Assembly: GCF_002775205.1 (NCBI RefSeq)
Contig: NC_036460.1
Location: 4,379,402 to 4,443,401 of the forward strand
Length of the DNA: 64,000 bases
Source of the DNA: Xiphophorus maculatus
Taxonomy: Eukaryota; Chordata; Actinopteri; Cyprinodontiformes; Poeciliidae
Direction: 5' to 3'
Below are positions 47,101 through 55,781 of the stretch, piece by piece. The notes under the pieces are model-generated. The model was given only the letters and a program-made list of their open reading frames with translations, did not search any database and was not told the origin of the DNA. Made by a program: the position numbers and the translations under genes. Numbering within the stretch: the first letter of the stretch is position 1; each line of letters opens with the position of its first letter.

Positions 47101-50100
47101 TAATTGATTTTTTCTACATGTTTACAGCCCAGGAAACTTCCAGTAAACTTCTTAGTGTGGATCTGGTGCATTGCATGTCATGGACAAACGTTAGCAACTG
47201 GGTGAAATTTAAAAGCTCAACACAGTCCAGACTCTCTGGATGAATCAAAGTGTAGTTACAGAGTGGCTGGTTTTTACCAGGTTAGTGATTTAATGAAGTT
47301 TGATTAGATTAAAGGGGAACCAGTGGAGCAGATTCAGGGTTATAAAAACCTCAATGTCATTGAGAAGAAGCTGATCAAATATTGAACTTCCTCCACAAAT
47401 TAAGTTTAAAGTGTAAAAAGATGATAGTTTTCTATTATTCTGTGATTAAATCTGTTCTCACATTTGCTTTGCAGAAGACAAGGATGAAATATTAATAATT
47501 GATAATTCATAGGTTCTTTGTGATGTTGTAGTGTAATTTTCTCTGTTTGTCTTAAGTTTTTTTCCCACCCATCTCCAGGGCCGGCCTGCAGTATAAGCAG
47601 ATGCTAAAAGTGCAAAGAATATTAAACAGTAGATTTAAAAATAACAAAACTCTGCCCAGCTCCCCTCTCCACCCGTTCTCCACTAGTTGGTTGGTTCCTC
47701 CACCCAGAGTCTGCTCTGTATTGGAGCTTTGCTGAACAAACTGGAACCAAATTCTGTGAAAATGTTGAAGAAACTTTTTTCTTTCTGCATCCACAGACTC
47801 AGTCAGGCTGGTTCAAGGGACCAACCGGTGCTCAGGCAGACTGGAGGTGAAGACCAACCAGTCGTGGTCCTCAGTGTGTGAAAAAGACTTTGACCTGCAG
47901 GATGCAGAGGTGGTCTGCAGGGAGATTAGCTGTGGGCCTCATTCAGTCCACCAGGGGGCGCTCTATGGAGAAGCAGAGGCTCCAGTGGGGAGCAGAGAGT
48001 TCCTGTGTGAAGGCAGTGAGTCTGCTCTGCTGAACTGCAGCAGCAGGAAGAGTTCAGGTAGAAACAGCTGCTCACCTGGTCAAGCTGTTGGACTCACCTG
48101 TTCAGGTAGAGGAGGATCTGCAGACCTGCTGCTGTTCACTGCTTCACTTCCTTCATTAATGAACTCTCTGTCTCTGCTCAGATCAAGACAACATCAGGTT
48201 GGTGGGAGAGGCCAGCCGATGTGCCGGGAGACTGGAGATGTTACATCAAGAAGAGTGGAGACCAGTGAATGTTTGGCTTCATTACTGGACCATGAACTTA
48301 GCTGCTGCAGTTTGTGCTGAACTGGACTGTGGTTCTGCTGTTTCAGCAAGAAATTCAGAGGAAACTTCAAAGAGACCAGTTTGGGGGATCAGTTCTGGCT
48401 GTTTCCAGTCAGGATCTGCATTAAAGAACTGTTTACCTCATGGTGTAAGCAGTGATCAGAGCCATGAGATCATCTGCTCAGGTAACTCTGAACTCTCATA
48501 TTTATTTCTTTTAAAATGTTTCTTCCATCAGGTTCCAGATGTCTGCAGAGAAACCGTCACCTTTAACTAAGAACCTGAAACCTTGAGGAGAGAGAAACTA
48601 AAATAATTTAAATATCCAGATAAAGTTTTCAGTTTAGCCACATAGATGAACAAAAACTCATCATTTTAATAACTTTTAATCTCTGCTGCTTTGAAGTCGA
48701 TGCATCAAAATCCCAGGAGGAGTTCAAGGAAATCAGACATTTTCAAAACCTGAAAATTAACAGAAAATGGCTTTTGATCCAAAATGGTGGACTTCCTGTT
48801 TTTAGTGAAAATAGCAGGAAAACCTTTTGTTTGTTATGGTTGTTGGCCTGGCTGATCTAGGGGGCGCTGTTCAGCCAATTTTTCACATTTATTTTTAAAT
48901 CCAATTTAATAATAATTTCACAGAGTATAAAATTTGTTTGACATTTAGTGAGTTTATTAACATGTTTATGTCCCAAAAATCTGATAAATTCAGCAGAAAT
49001 AAAAATGAATGATAAAATTCCAGGTACAGTCGGTTTCACTTCACCTTTGATGCTCTGAGTTTTTCTAGTTTGGTTTTCTTGGCCTTTATTTTTATCAAAC
49101 TCAGAGATGTTTCCATGTGTATCTATAAAATAAAGTTCTGAAATATTTTAAACCTTTTTTCTTTCTGCATCCACAGACTCAGTCAGGCTGGTTCAAGGGA
49201 CCAACCGGTGCTCAGGCAGACTGGAGGTGAAGACCAACCAGTCGTGGTCCTCAGTGTGTGAAAAAGACTTTGACCTGCAGGATGCAGAGGTGGTCTGCAG
49301 GGAGATTGGCTGTGGGCCTCCTTCAGTCCACCAGGGGGCGCTCTATGGAGAAGCAGAGGCTCCAGTGGGGAGCAGAGAGTTCCTGTGTGAAGGCAGTGAG
49401 TCTGCTCTGCTGAACTGCAGCAGCAGGAAGAGTTCAGGTAGAAACAGCTGCTCACCTGGTCAAGCTGTTGGACTCACCTGTTCAGGTAGAGGAGGATCTG
49501 CAGACCTGCTGCTGTTCACTGCTTCACTTCCTTCATTAATGAACTCTCTGTCTCTGCTCAGATCAAGACAACTTCAGGTTGGTGGGAGAGGCCAGCCGAT
49601 GTGCCGGGAGACTGGAGATGTTACAACAAGAAGAGTGGAGACCAGTGGATGTTTGGGAAGGTTACTGGGACATGAACTCAGCTGCTCCAGTTTGTGCTGG
49701 ACTGGACTGTGGTTCTGCTGTTTCAGCAAGAAAGTCAAAGGAATCTTCAAAGAGACCAGTTTGGAGGATCATTTCTGACTGTTTCTGGTCAGGATCTGCA
49801 TTAAAGAACTGTTTACCTTCTGATGATGGAAACAGTGATCAGAGCCATGAGATCATCTGCTCAGGTAACTCTGAACTCTCATATTTATTTCTTTTAAAAT
49901 GTTTCTTCCATCAGGTTCCAGATGTCTGCAGAGAAACCGTCACCTTTAACTAAGAACCTGAAACCTTGAGGAGAGAGAAACTAAAACTGGTTTAAATATT
50001 ACTGACAGACTATAGATCTATCATAAAGGTGCTAGTAATCATGTTTAAACATGCTAGTAACCATGGCAACCAGTCTGTGATCAGCTCCTGTCTCTTTCTC

Positions 50101-50955
50101 ATTCATGCCATCTTGTTTTCCACCTCAGATTAGATCCAGTTGTCTCTGTGTTTCCTCTGCGTTTCCAGGTCTGCTGGTTGAGCCGCTCATCTTCCTCTCT
50201 TCCTCCACTGACGGGGTCTCCACAGGCAGAAAGCAGGGGTCTGAGCTCCTCATTGGCTCACATTTCAGCATCATCTGCTCCATCAGACCTCAGTATGAAG
50301 GCGGCTCCTTCCAGCTCATCTTCAGCACCTCTAACTACACTCAGAACCAGACCCTGCCAGCTGTTAATCACTCCGCCCTCTTCCTGTTCTCTGCTGCTGG
50401 CCACGCCCACCAAGGAACCTACCGCTGCGTTTACCACGTCTACGTTTTCTCCTATAACTTCTCCTCTATCAGCCAGCCTCTCAACCTCACTGTCTCAGGT
50501 AAACTCATGGAGTCCATCAGGAAAAGTTCTGCTTCAGGTGAACCAGCAGCTGTCTGCCTCATTCATGAGGTCAGAGAGGAGGATTGATGATATTAATGTT
50601 CATGATCAGATCTACAGGCAGCATGAAAACAAGGGTCTATATGATTATTTTCTAGCTGGACTCATCTGATGAAAGCTGATCCTGAATCTGTTTCATTCAG
50701 TTTCAGCCTCTCCCACTGCTTTGATCATCAGACTGGTTGTCGTCCTGCTGGGTATGCTGGGATCAGTCCTGCTCCTCTACTTTAAGGTACTGCATGTATC
50801 ATGCATGATGTGTTCAGTTGGGAAAGTTCTTGCATTGAAGCTGAACCATCCTCTGTTTCCAGGCCAGGAGAAACCAGAAGTCTGGACCAGAAAACAACCA
50901 TCATGATGAAGGATCCAGAGCTGAAGGCAGCTTAGAGGAGGAGACTGCAGTCTGA
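35118..50955 (+). CDS. Scavenger receptor cysteine-rich (SRCR) surface receptor, gene A
   Basis: Type I membrane receptor of the SRCR superfamily. Nine exons, all joined in phase 1 except the last junction, give 660 codons including the stop. Layout: signal peptide (1-15), a short SRCR-like domain with 4 Cys (about 17-84), an 8-Cys group-B SRCR, a 6-Cys SRCR, a second 8-Cys and 6-Cys pair (84-491), an Ig-like domain with two Cys and several N-glycosylation sites (491-601), a transmembrane helix IIRLVVVLLGMLGSVLLLYF, and a tail of about 30 residues without ITIM or ITAM. Symmetrical phase-1 exons explain how domain pairs could duplicate. Closest general likeness is fish CD163/M130-like receptors, which bind microbes or host ligands, but the Ig domain is not part of CD163. 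Intron 1 is about 11 kb because of the L1 insertion. I do not assign a symbol. Confidence 0.82.
35350..35455 (+). mobile_element. Rex1-type LINE 3' tail fragment with (GATT)n end
   Basis: 'GATGTAAAGCACTTTGAACTG', 'GTTGCTGAAATGTGCTATAAA' and a terminal GATTGATTGATTGA. Present in copy 2 (59230-59333) with one repeat fewer, so it is older than the duplication. Confidence 0.7.
35733..35746 (+). repeat. L1 target-site duplication, left copy
   Basis: GAATCAATCAACCA, exactly repeated at 44988-45001. The empty site in copy 2 (near 59612) has it once. Confidence 0.9.
35908..36828 (+). CDS. L1-type ORF1 protein (RNA-binding)
   Basis: 306 residues from the ATG at 35908 (MPPKPVKGGNSIQSHLR). A coiled-coil segment (about 40-150, heptads such as VAEMEKSLSTCTDDIVGLRK) is followed by an RRM-like core starting SRSQNIRIIGVPEDD and a basic C-terminal domain with HRIPIPKPKAGERPRPIVAK. 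This is the L1 ORF1p layout (transposase-22 family): a trimeric nucleic-acid chaperone coating LINE RNA. The frame is fully open. Confidence 0.88.
   Translation: MPPKPVKGGNSIQSHLRPAPRGESSACAESTLVSEAAARAAAISDASSLKQQLLAALRDDFTAILKAEFHSVLGESLSSIKSELLSFKKELSSGLTVVQESFTGLNVTVAEMEKSLSTCTDDIVGLRKTVDSLTKTVAQLENKCDDLESRSRSQNIRIIGVPEDDPLSASTAAVSQLLKEAFGFAEEPLLDRAHRIPIPKPKAGERPRPIVAKLHYYSDCVKILSKARELQRIKMNGTTIFVFPDYTVRTARARAAFTDCRRRLRGIEGVRFGLLHPARLQITHGGTTRVFTSPEEAHIYIESITK
36829..38223 (+). other. Inter-ORF region of the LINE
   Basis: About 1.4 kb between ORF1 and ORF2, longer than in mammalian L1. No reading frame with a known domain. It may be typical for this fish family or hold an unseen older insertion. 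Confidence 0.45.
38224..39315 (+). pseudogene. L1-type ORF2, endonuclease part, ended by one TGA
   Basis: APE-type endonuclease: SWNVKGLNSPVKRSK, LQETHL (catalytic Glu), LAGDLNCVMNPVLDR (Asp/Asn), SRIDYFF, ISDHSPLSLDI (catalytic Asp-His). The frame stops at TGA 39313-39315 and continues in the same frame to the RT, so a single point mutation separates the parts. Confidence 0.88.
39316..40593 (+). pseudogene. L1-type ORF2, reverse transcriptase part
   Basis: Motifs in order: GKAPGSDGFSAEFFKKF, YRPLSLLNVDFKILAKILA, NGFIKGRH, SLDAEKAFDRVEW (motif A), TRQGCPLSPLLFALAIEPLS (motif B), LSLYADDLLLYV (YADD). It ends at the hAT insertion at 40594. Confidence 0.9.
40928..41185 (+). pseudogene. hAT transposase N-terminus with BED zinc finger
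   Basis: FAFTADETGSPGCLICGDRL then NVERHFKSKHSVFA: the C-x2-C...H-x4-H pattern of BED fingers in hAT transposases. After a 13-base A-run the frame shifts: the next frame reads YPEGEERKKAVSELMRKAEA, the usual continuation. The coding sequence then stops at the nested element. Confidence 0.75.
41189..42039. mobile_element. Inverted-repeat element nested in the hAT element
   Basis: About 52-bp inverted ends starting GTACGGAGCC and containing GGACATGGGGA and CTTTTGCGTTCCCTCG; the complement runs to 42039. The 0.85 kb between carries no recognisable transposase. The target duplication is not clear, so the superfamily is left open. Confidence 0.7.
42498..42785 (+). pseudogene. L1-type ORF2, segment between hAT and solo LTR
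   Basis: Continues the RT frame: ASDFQRWNSLPLSLIGRINV, IKMNVLPRLLFLFQCIP and SGGLSLPNFAMYYWSS, the thumb/connector region of L1-type ORF2. Confidence 0.85.
42786..43555. mobile_element. Solo LTR (770 bp) with 5-bp target duplication TTCAC
   Basis: Starts TGTCGGG and ends CATGACA, flanked by TTCAC at 42781-42785 and 43556-43560. Contains AATAAA near 43483, about 70 bp before its end, as expected of a sense LTR. The ORF2 frame is in register across it. Its own 136-codon frame has no known domain. Confidence 0.85.
43561..44699 (+). pseudogene. L1-type ORF2, C-terminal part
   Basis: Long frame ending WAPFVTYLKFLPL and TAA. It carries the C-terminal Cys cluster CDRCQTSPCNLSHMFFFCP typical of L1/Tx1 ORF2 (C-x2-C-x4-C-x3-H-like). 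The combined ORF2 segments total 1263 codon positions including the stop, a normal length for the family. Confidence 0.88.
44988..45001 (+). repeat. L1 target-site duplication, right copy
   Basis: GAATCAATCAACCA following the A-tail, identical to 35733-35746. Confidence 0.9.
45002..45960 (-). mobile_element. Rex1-type LINE 3' fragment, antisense
   Basis: Starts with the LINE 3' tail in reverse ('GTAAAGCACATTTCAGCACC') and continues with decayed Rex1-like polymerase sequence ('GAGATCGGCCTGTAATTCTG', as in the copy near 31690). The L1 landed in the last bases of this fragment. Shared with copy 2 (59618-61240). The upstream limit is uncertain. Confidence 0.65.
46311..46514 (+). CDS. Receptor A exon 2 (short SRCR domain)
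   Basis: LRLVAGRSRCGGRLEKKNRG start, then CRQLHCGSVVSL and VEIVCSG. It has only four Cys and lacks the 25-odd residues that normally hold W..C..G...L..C, so the domain is cut short. Splice sites and phase are intact and gene B shares the shortening. Confidence 0.8.
46515..47796 (+). other. Receptor A intron 2
   Basis: No exon supported. An acceptor-like TTTACAG at about 47128 is followed by a frame that soon stops. Collinear with 61785-63065 in gene B. Confidence 0.6.
47797..48105 (+). CDS. Receptor A exon 3 (8-Cys SRCR, first pair)
   Basis: 103-residue SRCR: SVRLVQGTNRCSGRLEV, CEKDFDLQDAEVVCREISCG, EFLCEGSESALLNCSS, SCSPGQAVGLTCSG, eight Cys (group B spacing). Nearly identical to exon 5 (2 base differences seen, both replacing: S/G and H/P). 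Unusual Ser replaces the conserved Gly of REIGCG. Confidence 0.9.
48182..48481 (+). CDS. Receptor A exon 4 (6-Cys SRCR, variable, first pair)
   Basis: IRLVGEASRCAGRLEMLHQE then a variable stretch (NVWLHYWTMNLAA), a constant VCAELDCGSAVSA, a second variable stretch, and constant HEIICSG. Six Cys. The intron before it is only 76 bp. Confidence 0.9.
48482..49176 (+). other. Receptor A intron 4, between the SRCR exon pairs
   Basis: Intron of 695 bp. The first 100 bp after exon 4 repeat after exon 6 (49865-49985), showing that the 1380-bp duplication unit includes this flank. Confidence 0.7.
49177..49485 (+). CDS. Receptor A exon 5 (8-Cys SRCR, second pair)
   Basis: Copy of exon 3 displaced by exactly 1380 bp. 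Keeps the canonical REIGCGPPS. Confidence 0.9.
49562..49864 (+). CDS. Receptor A exon 6 (6-Cys SRCR, variable, second pair)
   Basis: Copy of exon 4 with DVWEGYWDMNSAA in the first variable stretch and one extra codon near LPSDDGNS. All Cys are kept. Confidence 0.9.
50169..50498 (+). CDS. Receptor A exon 7 (Ig-like domain)
   Basis: One Ig-like fold: FSIICSIRPQYEGGSFQLIF (first Cys), DxGxYxC-like HQGTYRCVYHVYVF (second Cys), ending NLTVS. N-glycosylation sequons at NYT, NQT, NHS, NFS and NLT. Confidence 0.85.
50701..50786 (+). CDS. Receptor A exon 8 (transmembrane helix)
   Basis: SASPTALIIRLVVVLLGMLG and SVLLLYFK: a hydrophobic span closed by Lys, then donor AAG|GTACTG. There is an Arg near the outer edge of the span. 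Confidence 0.85.
50863..50955 (+). CDS. Receptor A exon 9 (cytoplasmic tail, stop)
   Basis: ARRNQKSGPENNHHDEGSRA then EGSLEEETAV and TGA. Short, charged, with no Tyr signalling motif, so any signalling would need a partner. Confidence 0.82.
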   Translation, partial: ARRNQKSGPENNHHDEGSRAEGSLEEETAV

Positions 50956-52277
50956 AGGAACCAGGAGAAAATGATCTTCATTTCACATCCGCAGGAAGGA
51001 GCAGAGACATGTTTCAGACTCCTGGAAATCTATCCGTCTATGTATCTATGATAAAATGTCTCTGTGCTCCTGCAGCAGGAAGGAAGTTCAACATTCAGAA
51101 ATTTGTATCTGGACTAAACCTACTGAAGTTAAACTTATTTAAGAAGGGAAAACAAAACAAAACATTCAATAAACAAAATATAACAGAAAACCCACTTCAT
51201 CAAAATGTGATCTTCATCAACCTTGCAAGGATAGCATATGATACGATATTTGGGGTCAAAGGTCAGGTAGCCAATTTATCAGACGATGTGGACAAACTGC
51301 CTCTGATCTCCTACTACGATAAAGTTAACTATGTAGTCAACACAAAGAGTGCATACGCCGTAAACGAGCTTCACTGCCTGAAATTCATGGACGCATATAA
51401 TTAGTATTTCAACAGCTTTTTAAAGGAGAGAAAATCTCTCTGTGTGAATAATGAGGTTCTGGTGACTGGCAGACCAAGTACATGTAGCAACAAACATGTA
51501 GGCTACATGTCTGCTTAGCTTGCAGATGGGATGGAACATTTTATAGTTACTATGATTATGAGTGAATTAATGCATAACAGTGTTATGATTCTTGTGTAAA
51601 GCATGTGCTCATGGGAAAGTCTTCTGAAGCTGTTTCTCTGAACTCTGTATTATTATAAAGTTGTAGAATATTTTCTTCTTTGCATTCTTATTACATCCTT
51701 AAATGTTTAATATGCTTTATGAAAGAAAATGCATATGCTTGCAGTCAGTTTTGTAGCTAAGTAGATTGTTAAACTGTGTGAATTTAATGAAACCTTTCCT
51801 ATAAAACAATATGCTGTGTTTTGCTCGAGGCTCTTTCTCCTGACTGTGTTCAGTGAGCAGAGACTCCAAATGCTGTAAAGCCTTCAAATAAATATTGACA
51901 AAGAATTTATATATTCTCTCTGGTTTTTGATAGTTTTTCCTCAGTCTGTTAAAGATAATTTCAACCACAAACAGGATCCAGCGAGTTGGAGAGGTCGAGG
52001 GCGACGGGAGATCAGATGCATCGACCAGCCAAAGGAGATAAACTTCAGGCCACCTCCTAGTTGAATGAGGGGAGTCTGAGGTCTGAAGAAATGTAAATCA
52101 ATGAAAATAGGTGCAAACACAGATTTGATGAGAAATACAAAGAAACAATAAAGGCAAAAAACCTAAAAAGAACTGATTGAAAAAAGAAAAATACAACAAA
52201 TGTATGAATGTGTGGATGAAATGCAGAGTGGAAAGCAACAATGGCTCACATTTTATTAACATTTTGTTATTTTACAG
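50956..52277. other. 3' flank of receptor gene A
   Basis: 3' UTR to about 51200, then AT-rich DNA. A 131-codon frame at 51009-51404 overlaps the 3' UTR and has no recognised domain; I do not count it as a gene. Confidence 0.5.
51168..51173 (+). terminator. Candidate polyadenylation signal of receptor gene A
   Basis: AATAAA about 210 bp after the stop codon. A second candidate (CAAATAAATATT) lies near 51885. Confidence 0.4.
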
Positions 52278-52970
52278 GACATCAGCAAATTGGTTTGTAT
52301 TTATCATCCACAGTCTGGTGGAGCGGTGGAAAGGGAGAATGGACGATCAAAAACAAATTAGCAAAATGTGTAGAAACAGTTTTGTGTTAGACTGAAGCTT
52401 TAGACCTGCTCTTTATGTATGTTAGAATGAGAACCAGGTCTAAAGCTAATTTAAGCCAATTTGAGATCCTTTTTTATGATCTCTGCAGGAGAAATATGCA
52501 AAGATCAAACAATACTAACAACTAACCTAATGGAAGATAACATGTTAGAATATTATAAGTGTGTCATGTGCTCTCTCCCCCATTCAGCCAGTGAAAGCTG
52601 CTCTCCCTCCTGTCCTCATTGACACTGGAAATCCAGGCACTGGTTGAGACACTTCCAGGTTCTCCTGATCACTCACACAGGTATGAAGGTCAAAGGGCAC
52701 GTCTTGGATTCACACTAGCCATTGCAGATTGCTCAGCACTGAACCACCTGCTGTTGGAAATCCTGGGGAAGGTCAAGGCTCCAGAACCTCCTCCCTAAGA
52801 GGAGCTTCCACCATTCGCCCACCTGGCTTAGTAACAGGGCAGCAGGAAGCACAAAGGAACCCGAAAAGAGACAGCAGGATTCCTGGATTCATCACCATCA
52901 CCAGTGAAGACACAAGAAGATGAAGGTTTACACACTTATCCTCATTATTAGTTTTGCAACATCAGTGCAT
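52278..52970 (+). pseudogene. Endogenous retrovirus remnant (integrase C-terminal region, decayed)
   Basis: At 52302-52340 the frame reads YHPQSGGAVEREN, the conserved retroviral integrase motif around the catalytic Glu. Downstream, after frameshifts and stops, the conserved stretch before the end of pol (GTSWIHTSHCRLL, near 52700) follows. A short signal-like Met frame at 52921 is closed by a stop within 23 codons. Best likeness is gamma- or epsilon-type fish retroviruses. Multiply broken and not functional. Gag, protease, RT and a full envelope gene are not seen. Confidence 0.65.
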
Positions 52971-53103
52971 AAACTATTGACCCAATAGTTTTGTCGCATG
53001 CCAAATTGGAAGCAGATACCAGCCACTCTGGAGACAAAACTAAGAGCTGGCCTGATAGGATAAACACCCAAAGGCTAAAGGTCAAAGCTTGTTGTCGGGT
53101 CTA

Positions 53104-53546
53104 TGTTAGAATAATTATGTTTTGTTATCATTCTTACATAAGTAGTTACCAGTTTGCTTTTCATTCATAGGTTTAGTATTCACACCCCAGAGAGGAGGAA
53201 TTTGTTAAACCGTGTGAAAGACAAAACTTGCTTTTCCCCTAAACCTTGAAGGTGCAGCTGCTTCTTATCTTGGGTTACTCCTTAAACTGCTTGTGTGTAG
53301 AATGCAGTTCTTCCTTGTTTCAGAATAGCCATTCTTTGATTTATCACTCTCCCACATTTCACTCTCGACTCCCTTCTTTCTCCTGCTTAATAAAAAGACA
53401 GGCTCTGCTGCAGGGAGCCAGGGAACGCATGGTAAACACCTTGAAGAAGTGGTTTGCTATGTTTTCTCCTTCTGCAGAAGCTTGGTTGAAAACTCATAAA
53501 CATCTGTGGTTCTTTCTTTGTATTTAGGTAAACAAAATACCTATCA
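53104..53546 (+). mobile_element. Solo LTR candidate (443 bp) with 5-bp duplication GTCTA
   Basis: Starts TGTTAGAA and ends ACCTATCA (TG...CA), flanked by GTCTA at 53099-53103 and 53547-53551. AATAAA lies near 53389. No polypurine tract precedes it, so it is probably a separate solo LTR rather than the 3' LTR of the pol remnant upstream, although that cannot be excluded. Confidence 0.65.
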
Positions 53547-53551
53547 GTCTA

Positions 53552-55066
53552 TTTTAGTTCCCAACCTGCAAGGAATCAACCAGAGACATAAGTTACTTTT
53601 CTGCAGAAGAGGGGAGAAAAGCCAGACATGGAGAACCGCAGTCAAACAACTGTCTGGGATCAACTCCGCCGGCTCTCAGTCCTCAGCTGACTTTTATTAT
53701 CACAACAAGGAAAAGGGGGGGGGCTCTTCACATAGTCACACAGGCAGTTTCGTCAGAGACTTCTACCACAGAATGTTCTGGGACATGCCTTTTCACCGGC
53801 ACAAGGCTGACCAGTTTAAATCAAGCAGTTTGTTAACACAAGAAGAGTGTGTAGCGTTTCTAATCTCCAAGCAAACATCCAAACAACAGTTAATAATGTA
53901 CCATAAAAGAAAATGGGCCAAAGAACAGAAACACCATGAAAGAATAATAATATGAAAACATAACCTTTCAGACAAAGTCATTATTTAAATGAACTTAAAT
54001 AATAATAAATGCAACACTTGTGACCCAGAGACATGGGAACTGCGCTTGAGACCTCACATGCACTAAGACAGGAGATTCCATTGTACTGAAAATATTTCTG
54101 AGTGTGTTAGCAGCTGGGTTTTTGTTTGCCCCTTCTTCCAGCAGCTGCTAACTTCTGTAACCAGGGCTCCATAATCCTAATAAAAAGGGAAGTAGCAAGA
54201 GAGGAACGTCAGAGTGAATTTGGAGATTGTAAAAATCACACTCTCCTCTTTTTCTCTCCTCTAGTACAAAATGTAATCACTTTTCTCTCTTTTCTTTTTT
54301 GTCTATTTGAAAGCATTTAGGGTGAATGAACCTGCCACCCTTCCATTACCATGGAATCACTTCTGTATTCAGCCTGAAAGAGCGAGTGTGTGGGAACAAG
54401 TGAGCAGACCACAGCCAGACAACCGAGCAACTGACCCGCCTTTACACACTGCTGTAAACACACGTCCTATTTGAGCTTTTCGCAAGAAGCACACAAAAGT
54501 AATAAAAGGAAATAACACAGAGACCTTAAAGAACACGGTAGCACAACTTTGAACCTGAACAGTTAACTGAACTCACTCTGCCACCAGAGCTGCTCTACCG
54601 TTAAGCTATGGGGCCTGTTGTCCTTCCTGATGCTTTGGAAGCAAAAAGCCCGAACCGTAACCCCTTTCCTGGTTTCTGACACTAACAACAACAAACACAC
54701 ATAATATACCTGGAAATAATTACGAAATTATTTAAAAACGTTGTCCGTTAGAATGGATTAGGAATTTTTCTAGATATTTAAATAGCACATTTTTACAAGA
54801 AAAATTAATATATCCTACTAGCAGAAGCTAAAGTTAATGTTGGTCATAAATTAAACTCACCTTTGTATCTGTGAATGTATAACGAAGCGAACATCTTTAA
54901 ACCTTTCTCCAGCTACTTGTTGGGGCTTCGGATCGATGTTCATCATTCATTGTTACCTTGGCCAGGCCCTGCAAGCACCGAGTGTAAAAAGCCATTTTCA
55001 ATAAACCGGAAACGACTGAGCCGCTTTTCCCTGAACGAGGAAGCTAACCTGCAAAGAGCTCATAAC
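53552..55066. other. Unassigned segment before duplication copy 2
   Basis: No gene supported. Contains a purine run AAGGAAAAGGGGGGGGG near 53709, resembling a retroviral polypurine tract, but no LTR follows directly. AT-rich otherwise. Confidence 0.4.
54535..54615 (-). other. tRNA-like remnant
   Basis: On the reverse strand GGCCCCATAGCTTAACGG resembles a tRNA 5' half with an A-box (TAGCTTAACGGTAGAGC), and GGTTCAAAGT at 54546-54555 is a weak B-box. The 3' acceptor arm does not pair, so this is a tRNA-derived repeat or pseudogene, not a tRNA gene. Confidence 0.3.
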
Positions 55067-55289
55067 GTCGCTAACTGCTACACTGACATTGTATTTAGTG
55101 GAAGCTAATGCTAAAGCTCTAATTTAATGAGTTTTTCATCTGATTATTGTAACGCTTTTTCTCCTTTAATGGTTTTATTTGTCTTATATAATACGTTTTC
55201 TTATTTTAATACTTTCTCATCTCATTAGTACAATTTTTCTCACTTTAGTGAGTTTTTATTTTATTTTCATTTCTTTTCTCCGAAGAGTT

Positions 55290-55410
55290 TTTGCAGCGCT
55301 AGTGGCTCGTATTTTTTGTGACAGTAGGCAGACAGGAAGGAGGGCGAGAAGAGGGGGGAGGACATGCGGCAAAGGTCACTGGGACTGGGAGTCGAACCCA
55401 CAACGTTTTC
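55290..55410. mobile_element. Short tRNA-like dispersed repeat, only in copy 2
   Basis: 'GACATGCGGCAAAGGTCACT' followed by GGGAGTCGAACCCACAACG, whose complement is a B-box-like GGGTTCGACTCCC. Copy 1 has no counterpart near 27340. Likely a SINE fragment. Confidence 0.45.
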
Positions 55411-55697
55411 CCATTTAGCAAGTTTCTCATCTCGTCATAATGAGTTTTCTTGTTTTAACGACTTTTGTATATCGTAATGAGATCCTGAAGCTATTTCCAA
55501 ACTCTGGCTGCTTCCTTAGACTCTTATGTGAGCATTTCTCTCTGATTATCCAAACTGAGATCAATATGGCCGCTTTCCTCTACAAGTAAGATACTGACTG
55601 CTCATTGGTACTTAACAGAAACTCAGAATACATCAGCAGTGTGTGTTTGCATTGTTCTGAATGTTGTGATAATTATTCTGTGTTTTCTGCTCCTCAG

Positions 55698-55781
55698 TCC
55701 AGCCACCTGATGGACAGTCGAGGCCTGAGCTGCAGCAGGCAGAGCCTGAACAGACGGGGATCGCTCGGTGGGACCAGCTAA
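55698..55781 (+). pseudogene. Orphan copy of the last klc exon
   Basis: Open to the TAA, with an intact acceptor (CTGCTCCTCAG). It differs from exon 14 at two bases seen, both replacing (Val to Met, Thr to Arg). No other klc exon accompanies it and receptor gene A lies between it and klc, so it is a by-product of the duplication. Confidence 0.85.

Noticed and set aside
47129-47250. Possible additional receptor exon after TTTACAG
   Set aside because: Frame closes quickly without cysteines in an SRCR pattern and no donor is convincing.
51009-51404. 131-codon frame after receptor gene A
   Set aside because: Overlaps the receptor 3' UTR and a poly(A) signal; no domain recognised.
53506-53955. 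149-codon frame next to the LTR candidate
   Set aside because: Starts within the LTR and crosses its border and a G-run; no domain recognised.
54535-54615. Functional tRNA gene on the minus strand
   Set aside because: Weak B-box and no pairing acceptor arm; kept only as a tRNA-like remnant.
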